Source: Guadua angustifolia
Taxonomy: Eukaryota > Streptophyta > Magnoliopsida > Poales > Poaceae
Length of the DNA: 64,000 bases
NCBI GenBank assembly: GCA_036346375.1
Contig: CM070508.1
Location: 24,558,852-24,622,851 of the forward strand
Reading direction: 5' to 3'
Below the pieces are notes generated by a model. That model was not told the DNA's origin. It did not search any database and saw only the letters and a program-made list of their open reading frames with translations. The position numbers were made by a program, and so were the translations under genes. Every line of letters starts with the position of its first letter. Position 1 is the stretch's first letter. Shown piece after piece: positions 1-9,478 of this stretch.

Positions 1-21
1 GGACTCGGTTGGAGATGGTCT

Positions 22-227
22 AAGGGTTTGTTGGCTATTTTGGAAGAACAGAGAATGTTTTTGGAGGAAGAAAGACAACAGCAGAGAAAGGGGAATTGGA
101 GAAGAAGGAGACGTCTGGGTTCTTTCGTTCGATGCCCTCCTCGCGTGGCTGCTGCTCCCCTTTGTATTGCTCAGCCGAGTGGGCCAACGGCAAAGCCCAT
201 GTCCAGCCAAGGCCCATGTCCATGACA
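22..227 (-). repeat. Left (3') LTR of the gene-capturing element, partial
   Basis: Nearly identical to 2892-3097; one visible difference is GCTGCTGCT against GCTACTGCT. The outer 33 bp found in the right LTR are missing here and replaced by unrelated sequence at 1-21. The inner edge is followed at 228-238 by ttcccctcccg, which on the minus strand is a polypurine tract directly before the LTR's TGTCATGG start. The near identity of the two LTRs suggests a fairly recent insertion. Confidence 0.8.
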
Positions 228-360
228 TTCCCCTCCCGTTGAAATGCGGCTTGCCCCCAAGCCGATGACACTGCCACAGTCAGATTCAGAAGGTTGAACT
301 TGTAAAGCAAACATTGTTCGTCACCAGGATCCCATGGAAATTCTTGTAAAGCAATCATTG

Positions 361-595
361 TCCAGATCTGGAAGGCCCTCATTAGGTTTGGGCATTTCCG
401 GCCTTGCCCACTAAAAGCCTCGAACCATTCTATGAACATGGCTTGTTGCTGTGGCAACGTGAGTGTCAACATTGCCTGCCCGATTCCTTCCTCTAGTGTC
501 GTCAGGTTGGGACCCTTCGCACCTCCCGAGCCAAACAAAATCGCGCGATTAGCTTCGAACCAGCTTGAAATATGCTGAACCTTTTCTCCCCGCAT
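361..595 (-). pseudogene. Captured fragment resembling the C-terminal part of a plant BTB/POZ-domain protein
   Basis: About 78 residues are open on the minus strand, containing HISSWFEAN, LEEGIGQAMLTLTL, QQQAMFIEWFEAF and CPNLMRAFQIW. This resembles the C-terminal region of the plant BTB/POZ protein group related to Arabidopsis At1g63850, where an EEGI...TLPL...CPNL..AFE.WW pattern ends the protein. The resemblance is from memory of the family. The frame then runs out of the conserved part into the adjoining LTR. No BTB domain itself is present, so this is a fragment without its own start. It lies in the same orientation as the retroelement transcript. Confidence 0.45.
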
Positions 596-999
596 GGTGG
601 AGCTTCACGTAACTTGGTACGACAAATGGGTGTTCAACCTTGCTTTCATGCTTTAACTTCAAGACCACCGATCCCGTAATCTCATTTGCAGCAGAGTCGG
701 GCAAAGGAGTGTCATTGAACCTCGTGATCTCATTTGCGCAGAGATTTCCACAAGAACGCTCAAAGCTAGAATCCGTAGACACTAATGTCAAAAGATGCAT
801 CTTCATCGTGTTGTGTCACTCGCATGCATCCAAGCCTTTTAATGTGCATCGCTTGGAATGATCGCCAGAGTACCTTGTCGATCATCGGCCATGAACATTT
901 CTATCGCAAAAATCTCTTGACCAATATGTCCATGCACAAGATACTCGGCCTCATCCTTGTAGGCAAAGAATCAAATTCAGAATGATACCGGCTTGATTT

Positions 1000-1400
1000 T
1001 GGTTGGGATCTCAACTTCTCCAATCGAATTGCTTAGCACCTTTGCTAAAGATTGAAGAACTTCTTGATGATCTCTTGCTTCGCACGATAGGAGAAATCAA
1101 TATACGTGATTCCTTGTGTTGAGGCCCGGTTTTTCACTCACGTGTGCGGCTACAACAAGCGCAACACAAGAGTTGCGTGAGAGGTCGGCGTGGATCATGT
1201 TGTTGTCAACATATGGGCTCACGCCGAGCAACCTCCACCTTTTCTAGAAATACATATTCACCATGTCAAGCTTGACTATGTCCTTCTTACGGTCAATGAT
1301 TTCAAAGCAACCATCGTGGTGCAAACGCCCAATGTCACCAGAGTAGAACCACCGCATGCCTCTTTCATCATCCTTGTAGACCTCATTTGTTTTTGCCTCA
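1000..1400 (-). pseudogene. Captured fragment of a long-chain acyl-CoA synthetase gene
   Basis: Minus-strand translation gives AKTNEVYKDDERGMRWFYSG, then DIGRFHHDGCFEIIDRKKDI and VKLD. These are the conserved C-terminal motifs of plant LACS enzymes: the Y-S/T-GD-I-G nucleotide-binding motif and the DRKKD hinge motif of the AMP-forming adenylate family. Further matches follow after frameshifts (SPYVDN, then a CVALVV segment), and a lysine/isoleucine-rich tail near 1040 recalls the end of LACS proteins. The catalytic N-terminal two-thirds and the true C-terminus are absent and stops interrupt the frame, so no enzyme is made. No introns are visible, consistent with capture from spliced RNA. Confidence 0.8.
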
Positions 1401-1712
1401 AAGAATGTAAAGATGATTATCCTTTATCATAACCATGTCAAATAAACCAAGCTCGTGATTCTTTCCACCACCAATTAGCACAACCCTTTCAAAGAACGAT
1501 AAGGCTCGAGCACACCCATACGCTTTTCCAAATTGCAACCCCTTATGGACATAATTTCCATCATTATCAAACCATTCAACCTTCAATGACGGATCAACTT
1601 GGTTAAATATCATTTCGCTAGGCTTATTCCAATGATGACACCATCCTCATTAGCAATACAAGTGGCTTCAACTTTCACATCGCTTGGTATGGTGGCCAAA
1701 CAAGACACCTCC
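1400..1712 (-). pseudogene. Captured fragment of quinolinate phosphoribosyltransferase (NAD biosynthesis)
   Basis: Minus-strand translation shows EVSCLATIPSDVKVEATCIA, NEDGVIIGISLA, MIFNQVDPSLKVEWF, GNYVHKGLQFGKAYGCAR and finally IGGGKNHELGLFDMVMIKDN. These are consecutive signature segments of plant QPT, which converts quinolinate and PRPP to nicotinate mononucleotide in plastids. A one-base frameshift sits near 1613, and a central block of the enzyme is missing between ERVVL and IGGGKNH. It joins directly to the LACS fragment at about 1400. Orientation matches the retroelement. The absence of introns over about 100 codons suggests a cDNA source. It is non-functional. Confidence 0.85.
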
Positions 1713-2858
1713 TTCCAAACTTCGCAAAGAATGTTAGTTATTCTCTTGTGGAACATAGTCCGATGTGATCTGCAGCTTCAATCAATGATATCTTGACAAG
1801 GTGCTGAATAGAAGGATAAAGCTTGGATAGATCTTCAAGAACAAAATCGCACTCGCCGCAACTTCTACGCCTATTGGTCCACCCACAACAACAAAGTGTA
1901 GATTCTTCTTGGAGGTCCCAGGACTTGGCAACAACATCCTCTCGATTTGGAGTTCTGCGACGCAACGAGGCCTCTCTCACATTTTTTTCTCACCCCACCA
2001 GATGCGAGGTGGTTGCAGGACATGATCCAGCCGACGACCTCGCCCGGCCGACGGCGTGGAGCTTGTGGAGGAGGTCGCGTGGTGAGGCCCCAAGAGACGC
2101 CGTTGAGCCAGATGTGCTCCATCACCAAAGAACTCATTTGCTTGTGCAGTGGCGTGATCTTCTTAGGCATTTCACCAAACATTTGGCGCCGCACAGATCG
2201 AATACCTTCACCGAGCGATCCGGAGGATGTGGTGGTACGGCGAGCACCTTCCGCCGGACGCCGGAAGAGAGGAGGAGACGGCGCCTTGCCGCCGCTAAGA
2301 AGCTCAGAACGGCCGCGACGCGGCGGCACGGCGGCCGGGTGGAACGCGCCGCGACGGTGAAAATGAGACGCCCATGATGTCCAGCGAAAGCGCGGTGGTG
2401 ACGTTGACGCGAGGAGGAACTCGGCGTTATGGTCCTCGCCACATGGCGATGTGCGCCATCTCCGGACGACGCCGCCGTTGGAGAGGATGTCCCACTCGCG
2501 GGTCGAAGTCGCCGCGAGGAAGTCAAAAAGCGCAGCAGCAGAGAAGGGAAGCGAGGTGGCGGCGTTGAGGATGATGCCGAGGGCGGCCGGTCGTCGACGC
2601 TCTTGCGCGTCATCACGCCGCGACGCCTCGGCGCGCCTGCCGGAAAGCGCCGCCCATCGTGCGTCGTCGATCCGGTATTTTGGCGGCGGCGGGCCGCTGT
2701 GGTCGGCGACGATGTAGAGCTTCTCGGTGGTTGCAGTTCTATGAATCGCCTTCGCTCAACTCCTCGAGCAACTTCGACACGACTCAATGATGCGGTCACT
2801 TGTTGCGATTGTCTCTCAAAAGTATCACCATAACTTGGATCGATCGCTCGATACCAAA
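1713..2858 (-). other. GC-rich interior and primer-binding site of the gene-capturing element
   Basis: The part from 2839 to 2856 reads on the minus strand as TGGTATCGAGCGATCGAT, the likely tRNA-Met primer-binding site, two bases inside the LTR. The rest (about 2000-2780) is GC-rich with several overlapping open frames rich in Arg, Pro and Ser, including one of 221 codons on the minus strand (2799-2134). I recognise no domain in it. Codon-poor, arginine-rich frames like these often arise by chance in GC-rich DNA. It could be a fourth captured host fragment such as a 5' UTR or first exon. Confidence 0.5.
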
Positions 2859-3097
2859 TGTTATGGTCTTGCTATCACAGACACCAATTACAAGGGTTTG
2901 TTGGCTATTTTGGAAGAACAGAGAATGTTTTTGGAGGAAGAAAGACAACAGCAGAGAAAGGGGAATTGGAGAAGAAGGAGACGTCTGGGTTCTTTCGTTC
3001 GATGCCCTCCTCGCGTGGCTACTGCTCCCCTTTGTATTGCTCAGCCGAGTGGGCCAACGGCAAAGCCCATGTCCAGCCAAGGCCCATGTCCATGACA
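2859..3097 (-). repeat. Right (5') LTR of the gene-capturing element, complete
   Basis: 239 bp, beginning TGTTATGGTC and ending CCATGACA on the plus strand, so both ends carry the inverted TGT/ACA. Its inner edge abuts the primer-binding site at 2839-2856. On the minus strand this LTR would hold the promoter. I see no clear TATA box. Confidence 0.85.
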
Positions 3098-3395
3098 ACA
3101 AGCACCTGTTCTGTCCGTAGAGACGTGTAGATAGGGAGGGGGGAGAGGAGAAAAGAGGAGGCTAGCAAGCTAAGCAAGCTCCTGGACCCTAGAGGGGCTA
3201 GAGTAGTTTTCTTTTTGTGTTATCGTGTTCTTGAGTGTCCCTACGCTGTGAGAGAAGGATCGGAGATTCTTTTTGAACCAAAAGCTTTTCCACAGTTTCA
3301 ATTTTTTTTTAAAATCTAGCTTTGTTGTAAATATAGCTATAAAAATAATATCATCTTCTATTATAAAAATATCGATAGATAATATATATCACCTG

Positions 3396-4084
3396 TAGGG
3401 GTGGAAAAACAGCTCGAGCCTCGTGGCTCGGCTCGGACTTGGCTCGGCTCGGTGCATCAACGAGCCGAACCCGAGCCTACCGTCTAGCTCGGTGCTACAA
3501 TGAGCCGAGCCCGAGCTGGCTCGCGAGCGGCTCGTTGGCTCGTTAGACTTGGTAAAATTCAGACATTCAGAATCACTTTCACTAATTACTAATCAATTAT
3601 CCAAATTACATGAGGCTTAATTTTAATACAAAATTAATCACAGCCCACAGACATTCAATCGGCTTGGCATTCATACAGTCATATTGAACAAGAAACATAC
3701 AATGAAATATAGAATGCATGAGGGTTTAGTGATTCAGTCTGACATAAGTAACATAACACAAAGTGTATACAAAAATAACAAAAGTAACAAAACACCCTTC
3801 CATTGTTCCATTTCCATAGTTCTATTCCATTCTTGCAGTCTTGCAGACTCCAGAAGTCCAGAGGAGAGCAGTAGAGCTAGAGGCTAGAGCACTAAGGCCG
3901 GCCCACATACCAGGCGGCTCACAAGCCGACTCAGCTCGGCTCAAGCTTCGACCGAGCCCGAACCGAACTTGGTTTTCAGTTTGACAAAGACAATGAGCCG
4001 TGCCTGACTCGACTCGCAAACTGACGAGTTCGGTTGAGCCGAGCCGAGCCGAGCTTGATTGAGCTCGACTCGATTCCACCCCTA
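3396..4084. mobile_element. hAT-type non-autonomous transposon 1 (TSD ATCACCTG)
   Basis: 689 bp bounded by TAGGGGTGGAA and its inverted copy TTCCACCCCTA. It is flanked by exact 8-bp direct repeats ATCACCTG at 3388-3395 and 4085-4092. Eight-base duplications and short TAGGGG-type ends fit the hAT superfamily. Both subterminal regions are packed with GAGCTCGGCTC-type motifs in both orientations, probable transposase-binding sites. The centre is AT-rich and non-coding. No transposase is present, so it must have been moved in trans. A related fragment lies at 57873. Confidence 0.9.
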
Positions 4085-4092
4085 ATCACCTG

Positions 4093-4338
4093 TCACTGCC
4101 TAAGCTTTCATCTACCATAGCACCCCTGCTACGATGACACCCCTACTGTCTTTGTCGTGGTGCTTAGCACCTCCACGTCTCTTTTCGGTATACAACTTTC
4201 ACAACGAAGGAGTGCGCTGTTTTTATAATTACTTTAAGGGATTTGATAAACATCAACCGGATGTTTTTTTATTGAAATCACTCAAATCTAGAACCATTGG
4301 ATCATTGTTGAGATTCGGGAGTATCGATTACATCCAAT
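4093..4338. other. Upstream region of the SRS gene, no gene seen
   Basis: The stretch between hAT 1 and the 62-bp repeat holds no coding region I can support. It could contain distal promoter sequence of the downstream SRS gene, but no specific element stands out. Confidence 0.3.
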
Positions 4339-4470
4339 CCTATGATTTGATCCAACGGCCCGGTGAATTTGGATGTTAGATCCAATGACCCACATCCGAT
4401 CCTATGATTTGATCCAACGGCTCGGTGAATTTGGATGTTAGATCCAACGACCCAGTGAATTTGGATGTTA
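4339..4470. repeat. 62-bp tandem duplication upstream of the SRS gene
   Basis: Units start at 4339 and 4401 (period 62) and share tatgatttgatccaacggc and cggtgaatttggatgttaga. A third partial unit (ccagtgaatttggatgtta) ends near 4470. It lies 240-380 bp upstream of the SRS coding region and may be part of its promoter or a relic of a MITE. Confidence 0.8.
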
Positions 4471-4714
4471 GTTAAGATAAAAATATCCGGATGATACCTA
4501 TACACTCCCTTACTTTAAGCCAAACGTACGTTTAAAAAACAGATAGGGTTTGGTAGGCTCTCTTGCTTATAGCGGAGGGAGAGGAGGGATAGGTAGGCTC
4601 TAGTTGCTCTTTGCGCCGCTACTGCTAAAGTGGCGAGCATCTTGTATTCTTGCGCTTTTTTCTTCGCCTGTTATTAAAGTCGGTAGCTGGGAGGCTACTG
4701 AGCGGCAAGCAAGC

Positions 4715-5939
4715 GTGGCGTCGTCGGCGCGGCGCTTCCCATCGGACTCGGGCGCGTTCGCGGACTGGGTCGCGTCGGCCGGCGGCCGCGGCGATGACCT
4801 GTCGCTCGGGTTCAATGCCGGAGCCGCGACGGCCGCGTCCGGCGCTTCGCTCGGCGCGGGCCTCTGGGGGCCCGCGACGTCTCGCCAGGCCGCCGCCCTC
4901 AACTACGGGATAGCCGCTGCCGGTGACGTCGGCATGGTCGTCGTCGCCTCCGCTGCGTCCTTTCACCACCAGAGGGCAGCAGCGGCTGCTGCCGCCACCG
5001 ATTCCGTGTTCCCGCTCCTCGCCGCGGGACAGTGCGCGCTCGACCCTGACGCTACCAAGTCGGCAGCCGTGGCGGCGGCGTCCGGGAGCGCCATCCAGTT
5101 CTGGCAGTCGCAGCCGACGACGCCGGCGGCGGCCGGAGCTGGCTCCGCCGAGAAGAAGCCTCTCCCCATGCTGGACTACGGCGGCGGCAGTTCCGAGGGC
5201 CCCGGCGTGGCCACGTGCCACGACTGCGGTAACCAAGCGAAGAAAGACTGCATCCACCACCGGTGCCGGACGTGCTGCAAGAACCGCGGCTTTGACTGCT
5301 CCATCCACGTCAAGAGCACCTGGGTCCCCGCCGCCCGACGCCGGGAGCGCCAGCAGCTTGCCGGTGGCAGCGCATCATCCCCTCCTACCGCCTCCGCCAT
5401 CCCCGCCACGGCCGCCTCCAAGAAACCCCGACTCCTCTCCTCCCAGACCACCACCAACACCTCCCGCACCTCCACCTCCAACGCCACCACACCTCGCAGC
5501 TTCGACACCTCCTCTAGCCACCAAGGTAACCGCTGCGCGCACACAAACAAATCCCACATGGAATTTAAGAAACTTAGCCTTCACTTCTCGTCTTCAATAT
5601 ACTGCAGACGTGTCGTTCAGGGATGGCCTGCCGCGGCACGTGCGCGCGCCGGCGGTGTTCCGGTGCGTGCGGGTCACGTCCATCGACGACAGTGAGGACG
5701 AGTTCGCGTACCAGGCGGCGGTGACCATCAATGGCCACGTGTTCAGGGGCTTCCTGTACGACCAGGGCGCCGACGACGGCCGCGGCCTCGCGGCCACCAT
5801 CAACAACCACGTCGCTGCAGTGCCCAGCATCTCCGACCTCCATCTCGGCAGCGCCTCGGCGGTGCCCCCCGACCTGTACAGCGGCGGCAGCGGCGCGCTC
5901 ATTCTTGGCGGGTTGGGCTACGGTAACGCCATGAACTGA
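4715..5939 (+). CDS. SHI-related (SRS/STY/LRP1 family) zinc-finger transcription factor, start codon apparently ATG to GTG
   Basis: Two exons, 4715-5525 and 5608-5939, with a GT-AG intron of 82 bp (5526-5607). The intron splits a GAC codon. The product is about 380 residues if counted from the GTG at 4715. Exon 1 encodes the SRS RING-like zinc finger, residues about 168-198, with the spacing C-X2-C-X7-C-X-H-X2-C-X2-C-X7-C-X2-H; it starts CHDCGNQAKKDC and ends CSIH. Exon 2 encodes the IGGH-type domain (VRAPAVFRCVRVTSIDD, AYQAAVTINGHVFRGFLYDQ). SRS proteins activate auxin-biosynthesis genes such as YUCCA and shape stylar, leaf, awn and root organs. No in-frame ATG precedes 4934. The context GCAAGCgTGGCG at 4711 looks like a good Kozak site with A changed to G. 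The gene may use an upstream exon, a non-AUG start, or the internal ATG at 4934, which keeps both domains. Confidence 0.88.
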
Positions 5940-7379
5940 AAACTAATACTAGTACAAGATCAAGTAATGGTAGCCGTGTTATTCTATTGAGATGTGATTC
6001 CATGGTTTTCTTAAAAAAAAGAACAATTCTATTGTTTACCGTACACTACTCGCTGTATAATTCTCTTTCATGTTGCTGCTGCTGCTGTATGCCTGTGTCA
6101 AAGGCAGCTATAAAATCTTTCTATTAGAACCTAGAAAGGAAATAGTTTTGCATTTACAGGTTAATTTGCTTCATAAGGTAAGTATAATAGCAAAACTCAC
6201 TATCAGCTAATAATAAGCTAAAAATCAACCTGTATAATAATTGTTTCTGAATATCATGTAACAACTTTCTTTTCTCTCTTGTATATAAATAATATATTTA
6301 TACTCTTGTGCAAAGTTGATTACTAAATAAGAGCTAACTCTTTTCTCTTTTTTTTTTTTTCACTCTTCTATATAGCTCAAAGCCGTCGTGTATAGATTAA
6401 AAATTTCTTATTATACATGCCCTAAGATACTGCCTGCTTTCTACGTGGCTCTTTGTTCTTGTGTTCCTGAAGCTCAGTTTCTGCATACATTGGAAATTGC
6501 ATGTGCGCGCGTGGTGGGGTGGGGGTTAAAAAAACCATAGAGTTTTTTATTTGAAATATAGCAATTTCGACCAAAGAATTACTTCTTTTTTTTAAGAACC
6601 GCAGAATTACTTTTAGTTCTGTAGAACTAGTAGTAGTCCATTTTTGTAGTCACTTGGAGTGGAGACTCGGAAGGTATTTGTTTGGGAGTGGAAAAGTTTG
6701 ACTCTTTGGTACTCCGATGCCTTCACCTCGCTCCCTTGCGTGTTTTGCCTTCCAAGCTCTAATCTTGTTTTCCTTAGGGTAATCCTAATAGGATGACTAG
6801 GATAGTTTCTATAGCATTAATTAGATTGCCATGTAAGCAAAATAGTGATGTGGAGGTAGAGTTAATGATGAAAGAGAAGGAAACCATTTCTCATGCAGGA
6901 AACCATTTCTACACAAGTACCAAGAAAAGGAAAAAAGGAATTGGGTGAGAAAATAAGAGAAAAGAGGAGATTGGATGAGAGTTTATTTTGAAGAAACTAT
7001 CTATTGAGAGCATAATTTCTACATATAGTGTCTAAATGACATAGAAGTTATAAAAACTATATGCATTGAGACTGTCCTTATTCAGTCACTACTCTCTTTT
7101 CGAGTTTTATGTCCAAGACAGGTTGGTAGGAATAGGAAGAGGCATGGATTCTTACTGGGCTGTGGTGTGTCCTAATGACCATCTTATCCGTGCATTGGAA
7201 CTTGTAGCCAAGAGGCCTATGTGCAATGCATGTGGTGATAAAGAAGAATTCTTGCTCTCTTAATATTAAAATAACATGATTGGAAATTAGTACGACCATG
7301 GACGCCAATAATCCATTAGCCATACTTGGTTGCTGCCTGTTCTTTTAACAACTAGAAAGTTTTCGTGGCGTGTCACACC
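5940..7379. other. 3' region of the SRS gene and intergenic DNA
   Basis: AT-rich with no gene I can support. The first few hundred bases probably include the SRS 3' UTR. About 6775-7075 resembles a decayed MITE, with long purine-rich stretches and phrases such as gaaactatctattgagag, but no paired ends were found. A short plus-strand frame at 7141-7262 contains CPNDH and CNACGD cysteine pairs; it lacks a recognisable family and is probably chance. Confidence 0.4.
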
Positions 7380-7880
7380 GTGCACACATAATTTTTTTGT
7401 AGAAATAATTTCGTTTTTTTTCGGTGGTGTTTTTTCACAACATCTAAGGGTTTCTTCACAAAAAACAGGCTGTGTTTAGAGGTATCTGACAACGAAATCG
7501 AATTTTCGGATTTTCTAGGGTCTTCTCCATAAAAAAACAGATCTAAATGCGATTTCCAAAACTGTAGAGGGCTCATCTAGGGGGCATTTGGAAAAAAACC
7601 GAAATTTTTGGATTTTTCAGGGCCTTTCCACAAAAAAAAGGGACCTAAACGCAATTTCTAAAATTTTTTAGGGTTTTTTTTTGCAAAAAATAGACCATTT
7701 CCAGGGTCTTCTCCATAAAAAAATAGATCTAAATGTGATTTCCAAAACTTTGGAGGGCTTATCTAGGGGTATTTGGTAAAAAGCCGAAATTTTCGGAATT
7801 TATAGGGCCTTTTCGCAAAAAAAAGGACTTAAACGCGATTTTTGAAATTTTGGAGGGCTTTTTTGCAAAAAGAACTGACA
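7380..7880. repeat. Degenerate A/T-tract tandem repeats, period about 186 bp
   Basis: The phrase gggtcttctccataaaaaaa recurs at 7518 and 7704 and is followed by matching blocks (gatctaaatgcgatttccaaaac, ccgaaattt, tttagggcc). Within each unit, shorter phrases such as agggcctttccacaaaaaaa also recur. No open frame is present. It could be a sub-repeat region of a Helitron or an unclassified element. Confidence 0.7.
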
Positions 7881-7935
7881 GCCGAAGGCATCCACGCGTC
7901 ACACGCGCGCCAGCCCCGCGTCGCAAGCGAAAAAT

Positions 7936-8012
7936 CCCACGGCGTTGCGTGAGCTGGGATTCAAACCAGCGACCACAGGTGTGGGAGCGAGCGGCCTAAC
8001 CAACGCGCCGCG
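7936..8012 (-). pseudogene. tRNA-like relic, possibly a SINE head
   Basis: On the minus strand, GCGCGTTGGTTAGGCCGC resembles a tRNA D-arm / box A, and about 30 bases later GCTGGTTTGAATCCCAGC resembles a T-arm / box B, with a five-pair stem but a loop one base too long. No matching acceptor stem can be formed between the two ends. It is therefore not an intact tRNA gene. A tRNA-derived SINE or decayed tRNA pseudogene is the best explanation. Confidence 0.4.
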
Positions 8013-8760
8013 TGAACGTTTTTGAAAATAAACGATGTTAACATATATAAGGCGGGTAAGCGCGTGAGGAACGGGGCGACGTGGCTCAACGATCGCGCAC
8101 CGTACGCACGGCAAGCCTGGGTACTACAGTGAAACGGCGACGTGGAGCGTGGATTGAGCCGGATTTCTTCCAGCTATATGTAGGGTATGATGATGCGAGG
8201 AAGGGATAGCTTCTCCCAATCCTTTGTGCAAGCCCCACTATTTATTCCCTTTGACGGATCCCCATCAAGAACGAAAAGATGTTGATGCCCAGCCTTGTAC
8301 TGGTTGCAGAAAGATATTGATGGATATTTTATCTTTGTTTTCGGTTGGAGTAATTTATTTGCTAGTTGTTTATTTCACCGAATTGTGTCTTGTCCAATTA
8401 GTGAGTTTGGTCGGCTTGCTTGAGCCCGAGCCACTCTAGTACGCAAATATTTGTGTCACATGGTAATGGTATGGAGTCTTGGGCTCAGGAAATCTCGTGT
8501 GATTGGGGTGGTGGTTGGGCAAGCTATCTTGTCATCTTCAAAGCTGCGAGGGCTTTTGGTCCATGCTGTCGTGCTGAGTGCCGCCTAACTTTCGGGAGCA
8601 TGGATACTGTTCAGGGTGCTTCCTTATTCGATGCAGTAGAATCGGTGTACCCATTTTCATCTGCATCCACCGCTTGCGTTGTACTCTTTTGGCTAACGGC
8701 GCAATTGATTAACTTGTTCCTTTGGGAAATCATGTTCATCTTGACTACTAGCGTAATAAT
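8013..8760. other. Intergenic stretch, nothing recognised
   Basis: No domain, RNA gene or paired repeat end is seen. A 114-codon open frame (8420-8764, plus) has no recognisable motif and an ordinary composition. I regard it as chance unless transcript evidence exists. Confidence 0.3.
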
Positions 8761-9098
8761 TTGATTCTTGCTTCTCTTTTAGTTTAAGAATAGCATGTTA
8801 CTCCTGGGCTGATTCTATTCGTGTTATCCTACCTAATATTTTGATCCTTGCTTCTCTTTCAGTTTAAGAACAACATGACACTCCCTAGACCTATTCATTT
8901 GTCTGTGGCTTGACGGTATATTGCCTAAGCACTAGTGAAACGAATCCATGTTTTCTTGTTATGCAGACATTTGTACCATACAACAAACTCAAAGTGATTT
9001 ACTTTCTTGCCTAGCACTAATGAAATATATCCATATTTTCTTTGTTATGCAGACATGTGAACCACGCAACAAACTGATATGGATTTTACTTTCTTCTA
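8761..9098. repeat. Two adjacent diverged tandem duplications (80 bp and 86 bp)
   Basis: ttgattcttgcttctctttt at 8761 recurs as ttgatccttgcttctctttc at 8841, with matching sequence after each. Next, gcctaagcactagtgaaacg at 8923 recurs as gcctagcactaatgaaatat at 9009, each followed by a copy of ttatgcagacat and caacaaact. The copies differ by point changes and small indels, so they are old. No coding potential. Confidence 0.75.
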
Positions 9099-9247
9099 GC
9101 ATATGCTGGTGCAACCTTTTCAAAAAACCTACACGTGCATCTGCTAAAATAAATATTCATTAGACGAACTATACGCCTTTTGTCAAATGATGTATTTTTG
9201 TGTCTGCAAATTGCATGTTGACACCTCTTCGGTCAGTGAATGCTGTT

Positions 9248-9478
9248 TGTTAGATGATTCACAGCGCCGTGCATGGCTTGCAACCACGCCCGGGATTGTC
9301 TCCAACGTCAACACGGCAACTCCATCTGACGCCAGCTTAGTTTCTATCTATAGCCACAACAGATATGCATGTAATCTTCTTTCTGTTTTTTGGTTATGCC
9401 GTGTACAGCCTATATAAACCAATCCTCGGCCAGTCAATCAACCAAGGCGTGTTTTGCATCTACCTTGCAACGTTTTCA
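9248..9478 (+). repeat. 5' LTR and primer-binding region of Copia 1
   Basis: TGTTAGATG...CGTTTTCA with TG/CA ends. A TATA box (CCTATATAAACC, about 9409-9420) lies about 60 bp before its end. Immediately downstream TGGTATCAGTTAGCAGGTCG matches the tRNA-Met primer-binding site, and a tandem second copy of gtatcagttagcaggtcga follows. A duplicated primer-binding segment is unusual. Confidence 0.75.

Larger units (their letters stand above)
1..3097 (-). mobile_element. Non-autonomous LTR retrotransposon carrying host gene fragments
   Basis: Two copies of the same roughly 206-bp sequence (22-227 and 2892-3097) lie 2870 bp apart in direct orientation. The right copy is complete, starts TGTTATGG and ends CATGACA, so it has TG...CA ends. 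Read on the minus strand, the right LTR is followed by TGGTATCGAGCGATCGATCC, close to an initiator-tRNA-Met primer-binding site, and the left LTR is preceded by a purine tract (pyrimidines at 228-238 on plus). The 2.6-kb interior has no gag, protease, RT or integrase. It instead holds pieces of ordinary plant genes in the same orientation. The element would have needed enzymes from another element. Its left end is cut by the window or by a small rearrangement, so no target duplication can be checked. Confidence 0.8.

Noticed and set aside
1823..2377. Arg-rich plus-strand frame of 184 codons in the gene-capturing element
   Set aside because: No motif, opposite to the captured fragments, and composition typical of chance frames in GC-rich DNA.
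5176..5584. Minus-strand open frames across the SRS zinc finger
   Set aside because: Shadows of the GC-rich SRS exon.
6180..6430. Possible MITE around 6180-6430 (ending catgccctaag)
   Set aside because: No matching inverted start or duplication could be found.
7066..7263. Short plus frame with CPNDH and CNACGD pairs, possible zinc finger
   Set aside because: Too short, spacing fits no family I know, no supporting context.
7936..8012. Functional tRNA gene
   Set aside because: Box A and B-like parts exist, but the T-loop has an extra base and the acceptor stem cannot pair.
8420..8764. 114-codon plus frame
   Set aside because: No recognisable domain or homologous neighbours; ordinary composition.
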